Source: an uncultured Coriobacteriaceae bacterium
GTDB taxonomy: Bacteria > Actinomycetota > Coriobacteriia > Coriobacteriales > Atopobiaceae
Assembly: GCA_902791035.1 (NCBI GenBank)
Contig: CADAUA010000005.1
Location: 62,001 to 126,000, forward strand
DNA length: 64,000 nt
Direction of reading: 5' to 3'
This document shows, piece after piece, positions 8,103 to 15,411 of this stretch. Each line of letters opens with the position of its first letter. The stretch's first letter is position 1. A program made the position numbers and the translations under genes. Below the pieces are notes generated by a model that saw only the letters and a program-made list of their open reading frames with translations, ran no database searches and was not told where the DNA came from.

Positions 8103-8552
8103 ATGGTTGGATGCATCATCACCGGGCACGGTGGGTTCGCCCCGGGCCTCAAGGCTGCCTACGAGATGATCGGCGGGGACGCGGAGGACTTCGTGGCCGT
8201 GCCCTTCACGAACGAGAACACCGCCGAGTACCCGGACGAGCTGGTCGCCGCCATAGACGACCTGCTGGCCCGCGACGGGGAGGTCGTGGTCTTCTGCGAC
8301 CTCATGGGCGGCCAGCCCTGCCAGCAGGCCATGCTGGCGCAGGTCTCGCGTCCGGGCGTCGAGGTGGTGTGCGGGGCGAACCTGCCCATGCTGCTCGAGT
8401 GCCTGATGAGCCGCGACGGCACGGCCGCGGAGCTGGCCGACCTGGCCCAGGAGATCGGCCGCATGGGCGTGGCCCACGTGGAGCGCCTCGAGGCCGACGC
8501 CGCACCCGCGGATGCCGACGCCGCGTTCGCCGGCGAGGGCGACGGCATTTAG
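8103..8552 (+). CDS. PTS EIIA component, mannose/galactosamine class
   Basis: A 149-residue cytoplasmic phosphocarrier that passes phosphate from HPr to EIIB. The phosphorylatable His9 lies in TGHGGFAPG, as in the family. The parallel beta-sheet core ends near residue 125, and an Ala/Asp-rich tail of about 25 residues follows. The start ATG at 8103 has AAGGAGG at proper spacing. It is the first gene of an operon continuing with EIIB, EIIC, EIID, GntR, AgaS and NagA. The operon context (AgaS, NagA) makes galactosamine or N-acetylgalactosamine the likely substrate. Confidence 0.92.
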   Translation: MVGCIITGHGGFAPGLKAAYEMIGGDAEDFVAVPFTNENTAEYPDELVAAIDDLLARDGEVVVFCDLMGGQPCQQAMLAQVSRPGVEVVCGANLPMLLECLMSRDGTAAELADLAQEIGRMGVAHVERLEADAAPADADAAFAGEGDGI

Positions 8553-8557
8553 GCCCC

Positions 8558-8586
8558 GTGCCTAAGGTGTCTGACACTCTTGGCAC
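8558..8586. repeat. 29-base palindrome between EIIA and EIIB, copy 1
   Basis: GTGCCTAAGGTGTC and GACACTCTTGGCAC are near-complementary arms. A second copy (26 of 29 bases identical) lies at 15353-15381. As RNA it would fold between the EIIA and EIIB cistrons and could adjust their ratio. Confidence 0.75.
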
Positions 8587-8644
8587 ACCCGCACGGAAGG
8601 TGGAGAGCGCCGGCACGAGCCGGCTGGAGGAAAGGAAGCACGAC

Positions 8645-9127
8645 ATGGCAGAGCCGAACATCGTATTCGTCCGCATCGACAACCGCCTGATCCACGGCCA
8701 GGTGGCCACCCAGTGGAACAACACCGTGGGCTCCAACCTGATCCTCGTGGCCAACGACGAGGTGGCCAAGAACACCATGCGCCAGAAGCTCATGAACATG
8801 GCTGCCCCCCAGGGCGTGGCCACCAGGTACTTCTCGATCCAGAAGACCATCGACGTGATCCACAAGGCGGCCCCGCGCCAGCACATCTTCATCGTCCTCG
8901 AGACCCCGCAGGACGCCCTGCGCCTTGTGGAGGGCGGCGTGCCCATCAAGAAGCTCAACATAGGCAACATGCACATGTCCGAGGGCAAGCGCCAGGTGGC
9001 CACCACCGTGGCCGTGGACGACGATGACGTGGCCGCCTTCAGGAAGCTCCGCGAGCTGGGCGTCGAGCTCCAGATCCAGCGTGTCCCCTCGATTCCGCCC
9101 GAGGACCCGGAGAAGCTCTTCCGCTAG
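8645..9127 (+). CDS. PTS EIIB component, mannose/galactosamine class
   Basis: A 160-residue protein that takes phosphate from EIIA and gives it to the sugar at the EIIC/EIID channel. The active His17 is in DNRLIHGQV, the signature of mannose-class EIIB. Length and the IIKKLNIGN-like region at about 100-106 match the family. The start ATG at 8645 is preceded by GGAGGAAAGGA. About 90 bases with a 29-base palindrome separate it from EIIA, while a 137-base gap separates it from EIIC. Confidence 0.94.
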   Translation: MAEPNIVFVRIDNRLIHGQVATQWNNTVGSNLILVANDEVAKNTMRQKLMNMAAPQGVATRYFSIQKTIDVIHKAAPRQHIFIVLETPQDALRLVEGGVPIKKLNIGNMHMSEGKRQVATTVAVDDDDVAAFRKLRELGVELQIQRVPSIPPEDPEKLFR

Positions 9128-9264
9128 TCCCCACCGGGCATCCCACCCCCGGCCAATCGCGCGTGCCGATACGGGGTCGGCGCACGCAGGCAATCGCACC
9201 ACCAGCACCACCAGCACCACCGCAAGAAACGTCAGAGCAAGGCAACAAGAAAGGAGGAGCAAGG

Positions 9265-10065
9265 ATGGAATACTCGGCACTCCAGGTGATCTTGGTATTC
9301 ATCGTCACGTTCATCGCGGCCATCGACCAGTTCAGCTTCCTGGAATCCCTGTACCAGCCCATCGTGACTGGTGCCGTTATCGGTCTCATCCTTGGCGACC
9401 TGCAGACCGGCCTCATCGTCGGTGGCACCTACCAGCTCATGACGATCGGCAACATGCCGATCGGAGGAGCCCAGCCCCCCAACGCCGTCGTGGGCGGCAT
9501 CATGGCGTCGGTACTCGCCATCACGCTCCATCTGGAGCCCAACATCGCGGTTGCGACCGCGATCCCCTTCTCGCTCCTGGGCCAGTACGGCGTGACCCTG
9601 ATCTTCACGCTCATGTCCCCGCTCATGAGCCGCGCCGACAAGTACGCCGACGAGGCTGACCCCAAGGGCATCGAGCACATCAACTACCTGAGCATGTGCC
9701 TGCTCGGCCTCGTCTTCGGCGCCGTCGTCACCCTGTTCTTCGTGGGCGGCCAGGCCGTGGGCCAGCAGGTCGTCGACGCCATTCCCACCTGGCTCAACGC
9801 CGGCCTCTCCGCCGCGGGCGGCATGATGAGGTTCGTGGGCTTCGCGATCCTGCTCAAGTTCATGATGAACCGCGACATGTGGGGCTTCTACTTCCTGGGA
9901 TTCGGCATGGCCCTGATCGTGTCCAACATCCCGGCGCTCGCGACCCCTGCCCTGCTCATCCTGGCACTTATCGGCTTCGGCATCGCCTACTGGGACTACC
10001 AGCAGAACACCGAGCTCAAGGGTGCCGCACAGCTCATGGACGGAGGTGAGGAGGATGGCATCTAA
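9265..10065 (+). CDS. PTS EIIC component, mannose/galactosamine class
   Basis: A 266-residue membrane protein that forms the sugar channel with EIID. Several hydrophobic segments are visible (about 5-25, 30-50, 60-90, 95-115, 140-160, 185-205, 220-255). Conserved features are the N-terminal VTFIAAIDQF region and GNMPIGGAQPPNAVVGG at about 62-78. I chose the ATG at 9265 (AAAGGAGGAGC upstream) over an earlier in-frame ATG at 9163 that would add a non-family extension. The stop overlaps the EIID start by 11 bases, indicating translational coupling. Confidence 0.94.
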   Translation: MEYSALQVILVFIVTFIAAIDQFSFLESLYQPIVTGAVIGLILGDLQTGLIVGGTYQLMTIGNMPIGGAQPPNAVVGGIMASVLAITLHLEPNIAVATAIPFSLLGQYGVTLIFTLMSPLMSRADKYADEADPKGIEHINYLSMCLLGLVFGAVVTLFFVGGQAVGQQVVDAIPTWLNAGLSAAGGMMRFVGFAILLKFMMNRDMWGFYFLGFGMALIVSNIPALATPALLILALIGFGIAYWDYQQNTELKGAAQLMDGGEEDGI

Positions 10066-11149
10066 CGAGACCGCTACCTCCAGCTACCAGGATCGCACCC
10101 AGTACGAGGACCTGACCCCCGCACCCGACCTGGACCAGAAGACGCTCAACAAGATGGCCTGGCGCTCCTGCTTCCTGCAGGCGTCCTTCAACTACGAGCG
10201 CATGCAGGCCGCCGGCTGGCTCTACGCGATGCTGCCCGGCCTCGAGAAGATCCACACGAACAAGGACGACCTGTCCCTGTCCATGCGCCACAACCTCGAG
10301 TTCTTCAACATCCACCCCTTCCTGGTGACCTTCGCCATGGGCCTCATCGCCTCCATGGAGCAGAAGAAGGTCGACATCCCGACCATCCGCGCCGTCCGCG
10401 TGTCCCTCATGGGCCCGCTCGGCGGCATCGGCGATGCCATCTTCTGGATGACGCTCGTGCCCATCCTGGCCGGCATCACGTCCAACATGGCCATCAACGG
10501 CTCCATCGCCGGCCCGATCATCTTCCTGCTCATCTTCAACATCATCCAGTTCGCCCTGCGCTTCGGCCTCATGAACTGGTCCTACAAGATGGGCACCCAG
10601 GCGCTCGACTCCCTCATGGAGCACATGTCGGCCTTCACCCGCGCCGCCTCCATCCTGGGCGTCTTCGTGGTCGGCTGCCTCACCGTGACCATGGGCGGCA
10701 CGCAGATCAACGTGACGATCCCCAACGGCACCACCGAGGCCTACGTTGCCCACACCGCCGTGGTGGAGAACGACAAGGTCGACGACTTTGCCATCATCTC
10801 CTCCGATGCCGAGGGCAACACGACCGCCGGCATGTACGCCGCCGACGGCACCACGCCGCTTGCCACCGTGGATGCCGACGGCAACCCCGTGACCGCGGGC
10901 GCCGTCGACCTGGGCAACGGCATGAGCGAGGTCACCTACATGGAGATGGTCGAGTCCCCCGTCTCGATCGACGTCGCCTCGATCCTCGACTCCATCCTGC
11001 CCAAGTTCGTCCCGCTGGCCATCGTCCTCTTCCTGTACTACCTCTTCGCAAAGAAGAACTTCACGCCCATGAAGGGCATCGTCCTCGTGCTGGTCATCGG
11101 CATCCTGGGCGCCGGTCCCTTCGGTCTGTGGCCCTCCATCTGGGGCTAG
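10055..11149 (+). CDS. PTS EIID component with extracytoplasmic insertion
   Basis: The second membrane partner of the PTS channel. Family features include LNKMAWRSCFLQASFNYERMQ near residues 31-51 and the GPLGGIGDAIFW motif at about 120-131. The C-terminus has hydrophobic segments at about 318-332 and 338-360. At 364 residues it is longer than the usual 270-310. The excess is a polar, Asp/Thr/Ala-rich stretch at about 222-300 between the helix ending in VTMGG and ILDSILPKFVP, which should lie outside the membrane. The start ATG at 10055 overlaps EIIC and has GGAGGTGAGGAGG upstream. Confidence 0.93.
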   Translation: MASNETATSSYQDRTQYEDLTPAPDLDQKTLNKMAWRSCFLQASFNYERMQAAGWLYAMLPGLEKIHTNKDDLSLSMRHNLEFFNIHPFLVTFAMGLIASMEQKKVDIPTIRAVRVSLMGPLGGIGDAIFWMTLVPILAGITSNMAINGSIAGPIIFLLIFNIIQFALRFGLMNWSYKMGTQALDSLMEHMSAFTRAASILGVFVVGCLTVTMGGTQINVTIPNGTTEAYVAHTAVVENDKVDDFAIISSDAEGNTTAGMYAADGTTPLATVDADGNPVTAGAVDLGNGMSEVTYMEMVESPVSIDVASILDSILPKFVPLAIVLFLYYLFAKKNFTPMKGIVLVLVIGILGAGPFGLWPSIWG

Positions 11150-11193
11150 CCGCACGCCACGGTGCACGGTTCCCGGCCGTGCGCCAGCCCTCT

Positions 11194-11229
11194 CCGGGCT
11201 TCCCGAGTCGCCTGACGCGGGAAGCCCGG
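11194..11229. terminator. Hairpin between EIID and the GntR gene
   Basis: CCGGGCTTCCCG (11194-11205) pairs with CGGGAAGCCCGG (11218-11229). No T-run follows, so it may be a processing or partial-termination hairpin inside the operon rather than a full stop. Confidence 0.5.
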
Positions 11230-11285
11230 CCCCGGGGGCACCCGCACCAGCTAGACTAGGCACCAACCGCGCAAAGGAGGCCCGC

Positions 11286-12014
11286 ATGGCAATCGTGTCG
11301 AGGAAGCAGCCGCTGTACGACCAGCTGGTGGACGCCCTGCACGACAAGATCGAGAGCGAGTACGCCCCCGGCGACCTCCTCCCCTCCGAGCGGGCCCTCT
11401 CCGAGCGCTACGGCCTCTCGCGCACCACGGTCCGCCTGGCCCTGGGCGAGCTCGAGAGCATGGGGCTCGTGGTCCGCAAGCACGGCAAGGGCACCTTCGT
11501 GGCCGACCACGCCGGCGAGGCCACCAACCTCATGGGGACCTACAGCTTCACCGAGCAGATGCGCGCTGCCGGTCGCAACCCCCGCACTGAGATCCTCGAC
11601 TTCGTCCTCGAGGAGGCCCCCAAGCAGGTGGCCGCCAGCATGGGCATCCGCGTGGGCGACAAGGTCTTCCAGGTCAAGCGCCTGCGCCTGGCCGACGACG
11701 TGCCCATGATGCTGGAGCGCTCCTATCTGCCGGCGAGCGAGTTCGTGTCGCTCAGGCGCGAGGACCTGGAGCGCAAGCCGCTCTACGACATCATCGAGAA
11801 GGACTACCGAGAGCAGATCCGCGTGGCCGAGGAGGAGTTCTTCGCGAGCCTTGCCCGGGCCGACGAGGCCGAGCACCTGGGCATCCCCGAGGGCTCCGCG
11901 GTCCTGCGCCTGCGCCGCACCACGCACAACACGCGCAACGTGGTGGTCGAGTACACCCTGAGCGTGGCCCGTGCGGACCAGTTCAGGTACAAGGTCGAGC
12001 ACTACCGGGCCTAG
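11286..12014 (+). CDS. GntR/HutC-family transcription regulator
   Basis: A 242-residue repressor-type protein. An N-terminal winged helix (about 8-74: LYDQLVDALHDKIES, then LPSERALSERYGLSRTTVRLAL) is followed by a UTRA effector domain (about 95-235). The UTRA domain has the usual LRLADDVPMMLERSYLP and VEYTLSVARADQF blocks. UTRA proteins of this kind sense phosphorylated sugars. It starts at 11286 after AAAGGAGGC. Encoded within the amino-sugar operon, it most likely controls it through the TGGT/ACCA-type sites in the divergent region; that is inference. Confidence 0.93.
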   Translation: MAIVSRKQPLYDQLVDALHDKIESEYAPGDLLPSERALSERYGLSRTTVRLALGELESMGLVVRKHGKGTFVADHAGEATNLMGTYSFTEQMRAAGRNPRTEILDFVLEEAPKQVAASMGIRVGDKVFQVKRLRLADDVPMMLERSYLPASEFVSLRREDLERKPLYDIIEKDYREQIRVAEEEFFASLARADEAEHLGIPEGSAVLRLRRTTHNTRNVVVEYTLSVARADQFRYKVEHYRA

Positions 12015-12137
12015 GGCCCGAAGCCATAGCCGACCAAGCCCGTGGGCCGGCAGCAATCCAAGCACCCCTCAGCAAGCGATGCGGCACCCTGCCGCCATCC
12101 AGCCATGACCAAACGACCAAGCGAGAAAGGACCAGCC

Positions 12138-13313
12138 ATGCTCTTTGCCAAGGACGACGCCACACTCGAGGCCATGGGCGCCCAGATCACCGTCCGCGAG
12201 ATCCAGCAGCAGCCCGACCTCTGGGAGGACACGCTCGGCATCTACGACACGAACCGCGCCGCCATCGACGCCTTCGTGGAGCGCGCCAAGGCCCTGGGTG
12301 GCGCCCGCCGCACGCGCGTGGTCTTCACCGGTGCCGGCACCTCCGAGTACGCGGGCAACACCCTGGTGCCTTACCTGCGCCGCCACGGCGACAACGGCGC
12401 CTTCGTCTTCCAGTCGCTGGCCTCGACCGACATCGTCTCGGCTCCCTACGGCTTCCTGCGCCCGGACGACCCGGTGGTCCTCGTGTCCTTCGCCCGCTCC
12501 GGCAACAGCCCCGAGAGCCTGGCCGCGGTGGAGCGTGTGGGCCAGGTCGTGAGCGACGTGCTCTACCTCAACATCACCTGCGCCCCCGAGGGGCACCTGG
12601 CCCAGAAGTTCGCCGGCGACGAGCAGAACCTCACGCTCCTCATTCCGCGCGCGAACGACAAGGGCTTCGCCATGACGGGGTCCTTCTCCTGCATGGAGCT
12701 CCTGGCCGCCCTTGTATTCGACACCGCCTCCCGCGACGACAAGGGCGCCTGGGTGGCTCAGGCCGCTGCCATGGGCCGCGACGTCGTGGCCCGCGAGGGA
12801 GAGATCTGCGGCTGGCTCGAGGGCGACTACGACCGCATCGTCTACCTGGGCTCCGGCGCCTGCGGCAAGCTGGCCCGCGAGGCCCAGCTCAAGATCCTGG
12901 AGCTCACGGCCGGCAAGGTGGCCACGTCCTACGACTCCTCCATGGGCTTCCGCCACGGCCCCAAGTCCTTCGTCAACGAGAGGACCCTGGTCTTCGACTT
13001 CGTGTCCAACGACCCCTACACCCGCCAGTACGACCTCGACATCCTGAACGAGATCGCCGGCGACGAGATCGCCCAGCACACCGTTGCCGTCCAACAGCCC
13101 GCCGTCACGTCCTACGCCGGCGAGTCCTTCGACTTCGCCGAGGGCCTGCCGGCCCTGCCCGAGGCCTACCTCGTCCTGCCCTACGTCATGGTGGCCCAGG
13201 TCGTGGCCGTGAACACCTCCGTCAAGGTGGGCAACACGCCCGACACCCCCTCGCCCACCGGCACCGTCAACCGCGTGGTCAAGGGCGTGACCATCCACCC
13301 GCTGGAGGCTTAG
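12138..13313 (+). CDS. agaS: AgaS-type SIS-domain aminosugar-phosphate deaminase/isomerase
   Basis: A 391-residue cytoplasmic protein with two SIS domains. In AgaS it converts galactosamine 6-phosphate to tagatose 6-phosphate and ammonia. The first SIS domain (about 55-205) has VVFTGAGTSEYAG and SFARSGNSPES. The second (about 220-365) has YLGSGACGKLAREAQLKILEL and SMGFRHGPKSF. The C-terminal NTPDTPSPTGTVNRVV is typical of AgaS rather than GlmS. I chose ATG 12138 (GAAAGG upstream); an in-frame ATG at 12105 lacks a ribosome binding site. NagA follows after a gap of about 80 bases with a perfect hairpin. Confidence 0.93.
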   Translation: MLFAKDDATLEAMGAQITVREIQQQPDLWEDTLGIYDTNRAAIDAFVERAKALGGARRTRVVFTGAGTSEYAGNTLVPYLRRHGDNGAFVFQSLASTDIVSAPYGFLRPDDPVVLVSFARSGNSPESLAAVERVGQVVSDVLYLNITCAPEGHLAQKFAGDEQNLTLLIPRANDKGFAMTGSFSCMELLAALVFDTASRDDKGAWVAQAAAMGRDVVAREGEICGWLEGDYDRIVYLGSGACGKLAREAQLKILELTAGKVATSYDSSMGFRHGPKSFVNERTLVFDFVSNDPYTRQYDLDILNEIAGDEIAQHTVAVQQPAVTSYAGESFDFAEGLPALPEAYLVLPYVMVAQVVAVNTSVKVGNTPDTPSPTGTVNRVVKGVTIHPLEA

Positions 13314-13319
13314 CATCTG

Positions 13320-13345
13320 ATGTGGCCGGCACGCGCCGGCCACAT
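13320..13345. repeat. Perfect hairpin between agaS and nagA
   Basis: ATGTGGCCGGC (13320-13330) and GCCGGCCACAT (13335-13345) are exact reverse complements around a 4-base loop. No T-run follows. It may stabilise the upstream part of the message or adjust the ratio of the two products. Confidence 0.6.
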
Positions 13346-13392
13346 GCGTACCGTCACGTTCCGACTTCCGCGACGACTCCGAAGGGATTCTC

Positions 13393-14568
13393 ATGAGCAC
13401 CTACGCCGTAAAGGCAGACAAGTTCGTCCTGCCCGGGCATGTGGCCGGGCCGGGCTACCTAACCATCGAGGATGGCGCGTTCGGGACCTTTTCGCCCGAG
13501 GCGCCCGAGGGCCTGGAGGTCCTGGACCGCACGGGCAAGTGGGTCGTGCCCGGCTACGTGGACACCCACATCCATGGCTACCTGGGTCACGACATCATGG
13601 ACTGCAGCCCCGAGGGCGTGAACGTGGCCAGCCTGGAGCTCGCCAAGCACGGCACCACCTCCTGGCTGCCCACCACCCTCACCCAGCCGCTCGACCAGAT
13701 CGGCGACGCCTGCGCCTCCGTGCGCGACGCCGTGGACGAGCGCGGGGAGGGTTTCCTGGGTGCCCGCGTGCAGGGCATCTTCCTCGAGGGGCCCTTCTTC
13801 ACCGAGAAGCACAAGGGCGCGCAGAACCCCGCCCACATGCTCGACGCCTCCATCGACATCCTGGACGGCTGGCAGGAGCGCTGCGGCGGCCTCATCCGCA
13901 AGAGCGCCCTGGCTCCCGAGCGCGACGGGTCGGCCGAATACTGCGCCCAGGCAGCCAGGGAGGGCGTGGTCACGGCCCTCGGCCACTCTGACGCCACCTA
14001 CGAGCAGGGCATGGCGGCCGTGGAGGCCGGTGCCACCGTGTTCGTGCACACCTACAACGGCATGAGCGGCCTCAACCACCGTGCGCCGGGCCTCGTGGGC
14101 GCCGCCATGGACTCCGAGGACACCTACGCCGAGATCATCGCCGACGGCATGCACGTGAGCCCCGCCGCCGTGCGGGTGCTCGTGCGCGCCAAGGGCTGGG
14201 ACCACGTGGTCATCGTGTCCGACTGCCTGCGCTGCGGCGGCATGCCCGAGGGCGACTACTTCCTGGGTGACTTCCCGATCCGGCTCACGGGTGGCTTGGC
14301 CCGCCTCAAGATGCAGGACGGCAGCCTGGGCTCCATCGCCGGCTCCACCCTCACGATGGCGCGCGGCGTGTGGAACCTGGCCAACTGGGGCGTGGTCACG
14401 CCCGAGCAGGCGGTACGGATGGGCAGCGAGGTCCCGGCGGTCTCCGCGGGCATCGACGACAGGTGCGGCTTCATCAAGCCGGGACGCGACGCCGACTTCA
14501 ACGTGCTCGACGCCGACCTGCGTCTGCGCGAGACCTACCTGGGCGGCACGCTGGTCCCCAGGGGCTAG
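13393..14568 (+). CDS. nagA: N-acetylglucosamine/galactosamine-6-phosphate deacetylase
   Basis: A 391-residue amidohydrolase that removes acetate from an N-acetylhexosamine 6-phosphate. Metal and active-site residues of the family are present. These are the HIHG motif (His59, His61), Glu132 in LEGPF, His198 in TALGHSD, His219 in FVHTYNGM and catalytic Asp277 in VSDCLRCGG. The SDCLRCGG variant and the gene's neighbours (AgaS, galactosamine-class PTS) favour a GalNAc-6-phosphate role (AgaA) over GlcNAc. The start ATG at 13393 has GAAGGGA upstream. It is the last gene of the operon before a terminator. Confidence 0.94.
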   Translation: MSTYAVKADKFVLPGHVAGPGYLTIEDGAFGTFSPEAPEGLEVLDRTGKWVVPGYVDTHIHGYLGHDIMDCSPEGVNVASLELAKHGTTSWLPTTLTQPLDQIGDACASVRDAVDERGEGFLGARVQGIFLEGPFFTEKHKGAQNPAHMLDASIDILDGWQERCGGLIRKSALAPERDGSAEYCAQAAREGVVTALGHSDATYEQGMAAVEAGATVFVHTYNGMSGLNHRAPGLVGAAMDSEDTYAEIIADGMHVSPAAVRVLVRAKGWDHVVIVSDCLRCGGMPEGDYFLGDFPIRLTGGLARLKMQDGSLGSIAGSTLTMARGVWNLANWGVVTPEQAVRMGSEVPAVSAGIDDRCGFIKPGRDADFNVLDADLRLRETYLGGTLVPRG

Positions 14569-14601
14569 GGCCGCGCGGGCTTGTTGCGAACGGAAGGCCT
14601 G

Positions 14602-14643
14602 GGGCGGGAGAGGGGCGATGCCTGCCCCTGTCCCGCCCTTCTC
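14602..14643 (+). terminator. Terminator of the amino-sugar operon
   Basis: GGGCGGG-AGAGGGGC and GCCCCTG-TCCCGCCC form a long stem around GATGCCT, followed by TTCTC. It lies just before the ribosome binding site of the next small gene, so some read-through is possible. Confidence 0.6.
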
Positions 14644-14665
14644 ATGGGAGTGTGGGGGAGTGCAG

Positions 14666-15007
14666 ATGGCAGACAAGGCAAACAAGAACGAGGGGGCCGG
14701 CAGGCGCAGGTCGATCGCGGGGATGTTGGTGGCCCTGGCCGTCCTGCTCGTCCTCATGTACCTGGTGCCCGACTCGCTGGGGCTCGTGCCCTACGCGGGG
14801 GACTCCCTGGGCTCGGGTGATGCCAACGCGGTCCTGCGCACCTGCGCGGGCGTGGCGGTCCTGGTCTTCGCGGCCGTGCGCGGCCTCCTCCTGCGCCGCG
14901 CCGCGGGGCGTGACACGAACTCCGACCCCGTGTCACCTGTGGTGACGGCGCTCCTCGCGGTGGTGGGGGTCCTTCTCGTCCTCTGGGGCCTGGGGGTCGT
15001 GTCGTAG
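14666..15007 (+). CDS. Small membrane protein, unrecognised
   Basis: A 113-residue protein. A polar, Lys/Arg-rich N-terminus (about 1-17) is followed by hydrophobic segments at about 18-36, 59-75 and 90-112, so it should be an integral membrane protein with a positive cytoplasmic N-end. I recognise no family motif. The ATG at 14666 is the first start with a plausible ribosome binding site (GTGGGGGAG). It follows the terminator of the amino-sugar operon on the same strand, and a transposon-like inverted-repeat element lies 70 bases after it. Function unknown. Confidence 0.65.
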   Translation: MADKANKNEGAGRRRSIAGMLVALAVLLVLMYLVPDSLGLVPYAGDSLGSGDANAVLRTCAGVAVLVFAAVRGLLLRRAAGRDTNSDPVSPVVTALLAVVGVLLVLWGLGVVS

Positions 15008-15016
15008 GGGCGGTCG

Positions 15017-15062
15017 CCCTGGGCACCCCCTGGGTCCACCCCCTGGGCCCACCCCCCTGGGC
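15017..15062. repeat. Short tandem repeat
   Basis: Four imperfect units of the type CCCTGGG(C/T)CCA follow each other directly after the small membrane-protein gene. Confidence 0.6.
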
Positions 15063-15076
15063 TGCCCCGCTGGCTC

Positions 15077-15179
15077 GAAATAACGGACACATCTTGCGCC
15101 ACCACTGGAGGAGTCCCGGCGTTTGCCCAGCTCAGGGCAAGGCGGGCCACTTGTGGGGCGTAGATGTGTCCGTTATTTT
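15077..15179. repeat. Interspersed inverted-repeat element, copy D (divergent)
   Basis: A 103-base element. The ends are GAAATAACGGACACATCT and AGATGTGTCCGTTATTTT. Compared with the other copies the inner arm bases have changed on both sides (CAGAAG to CACATC, and its complement), so pairing is kept. It lacks the CGCAGGATT core. Confidence 0.8.
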
Positions 15180-15182
15180 GTG

Positions 15183-15350
15183 GGCGGCGGGTACCGGGCC
15201 TGATGCACAATCGCCTTGGCATCCAAATTCGGCCCGGGGAGCGGACAGGGACGCACCCCACTTGCCGCGGGACCCCGTAACCCAAGGCGAGGGCCGGTCT
15301 TAGGTGCCGGTCTGCGGTCCGGAGGGGCGTTCGCGTCCCTCCGGCCTTTT
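15183..15350 (+). ncRNA. Possible structured RNA with its own terminator
   Basis: CGCCTTGG (15212-15219) pairs exactly with CCAAGGCG (15282-15289) and encloses further G/C-rich complementary stretches. A clear terminator follows at 15319-15350. No protein-coding frame is evident, and I cannot match it to a known RNA family. It may simply be the long 3' end of the upstream transcript. Confidence 0.3.
15319..15350 (+). terminator. Rho-independent terminator
   Basis: CCGGAGGG (15319-15326) pairs with CCCTCCGG (15337-15344), followed by CCTTTT. The T-run is on the plus strand, so it ends rightward transcripts. Confidence 0.75.
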
Positions 15351-15352
15351 CT

Positions 15353-15381
15353 GTGCCAAAAGCGTCTGACACTCTTGGCAC
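15353..15381. repeat. 29-base palindrome, copy 2
   Basis: GTGCCAAAAGCGTC and GACACTCTTGGCAC; 26 of 29 bases match copy 1 at 8558-8586. It lies between the terminator and the stop of the PrpR-like gene. Confidence 0.75.
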
Positions 15382-15411
15382 GACACCCTTGGCGCGCGTT
15401 GGTACGGTCTG

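Larger units (their letters stand above)
15008..15411. other. Gene-free convergent region with repeats and a possible structured RNA
   Basis: About 400 bases between two convergent genes. It holds four tandem CCCCCTGGG-type units (15017-15062), inverted-repeat element copy D, a possible folded RNA (15183-15350) ending in a T-rich terminator, and the second 29-base palindrome. I see no open frame with coding character. Confidence 0.65.

Noticed and set aside
15209-15300. Small SRP RNA
   Set aside because: The conserved GNAR-type loop and AGCAG-type asymmetric loop of SRP RNA were not found.
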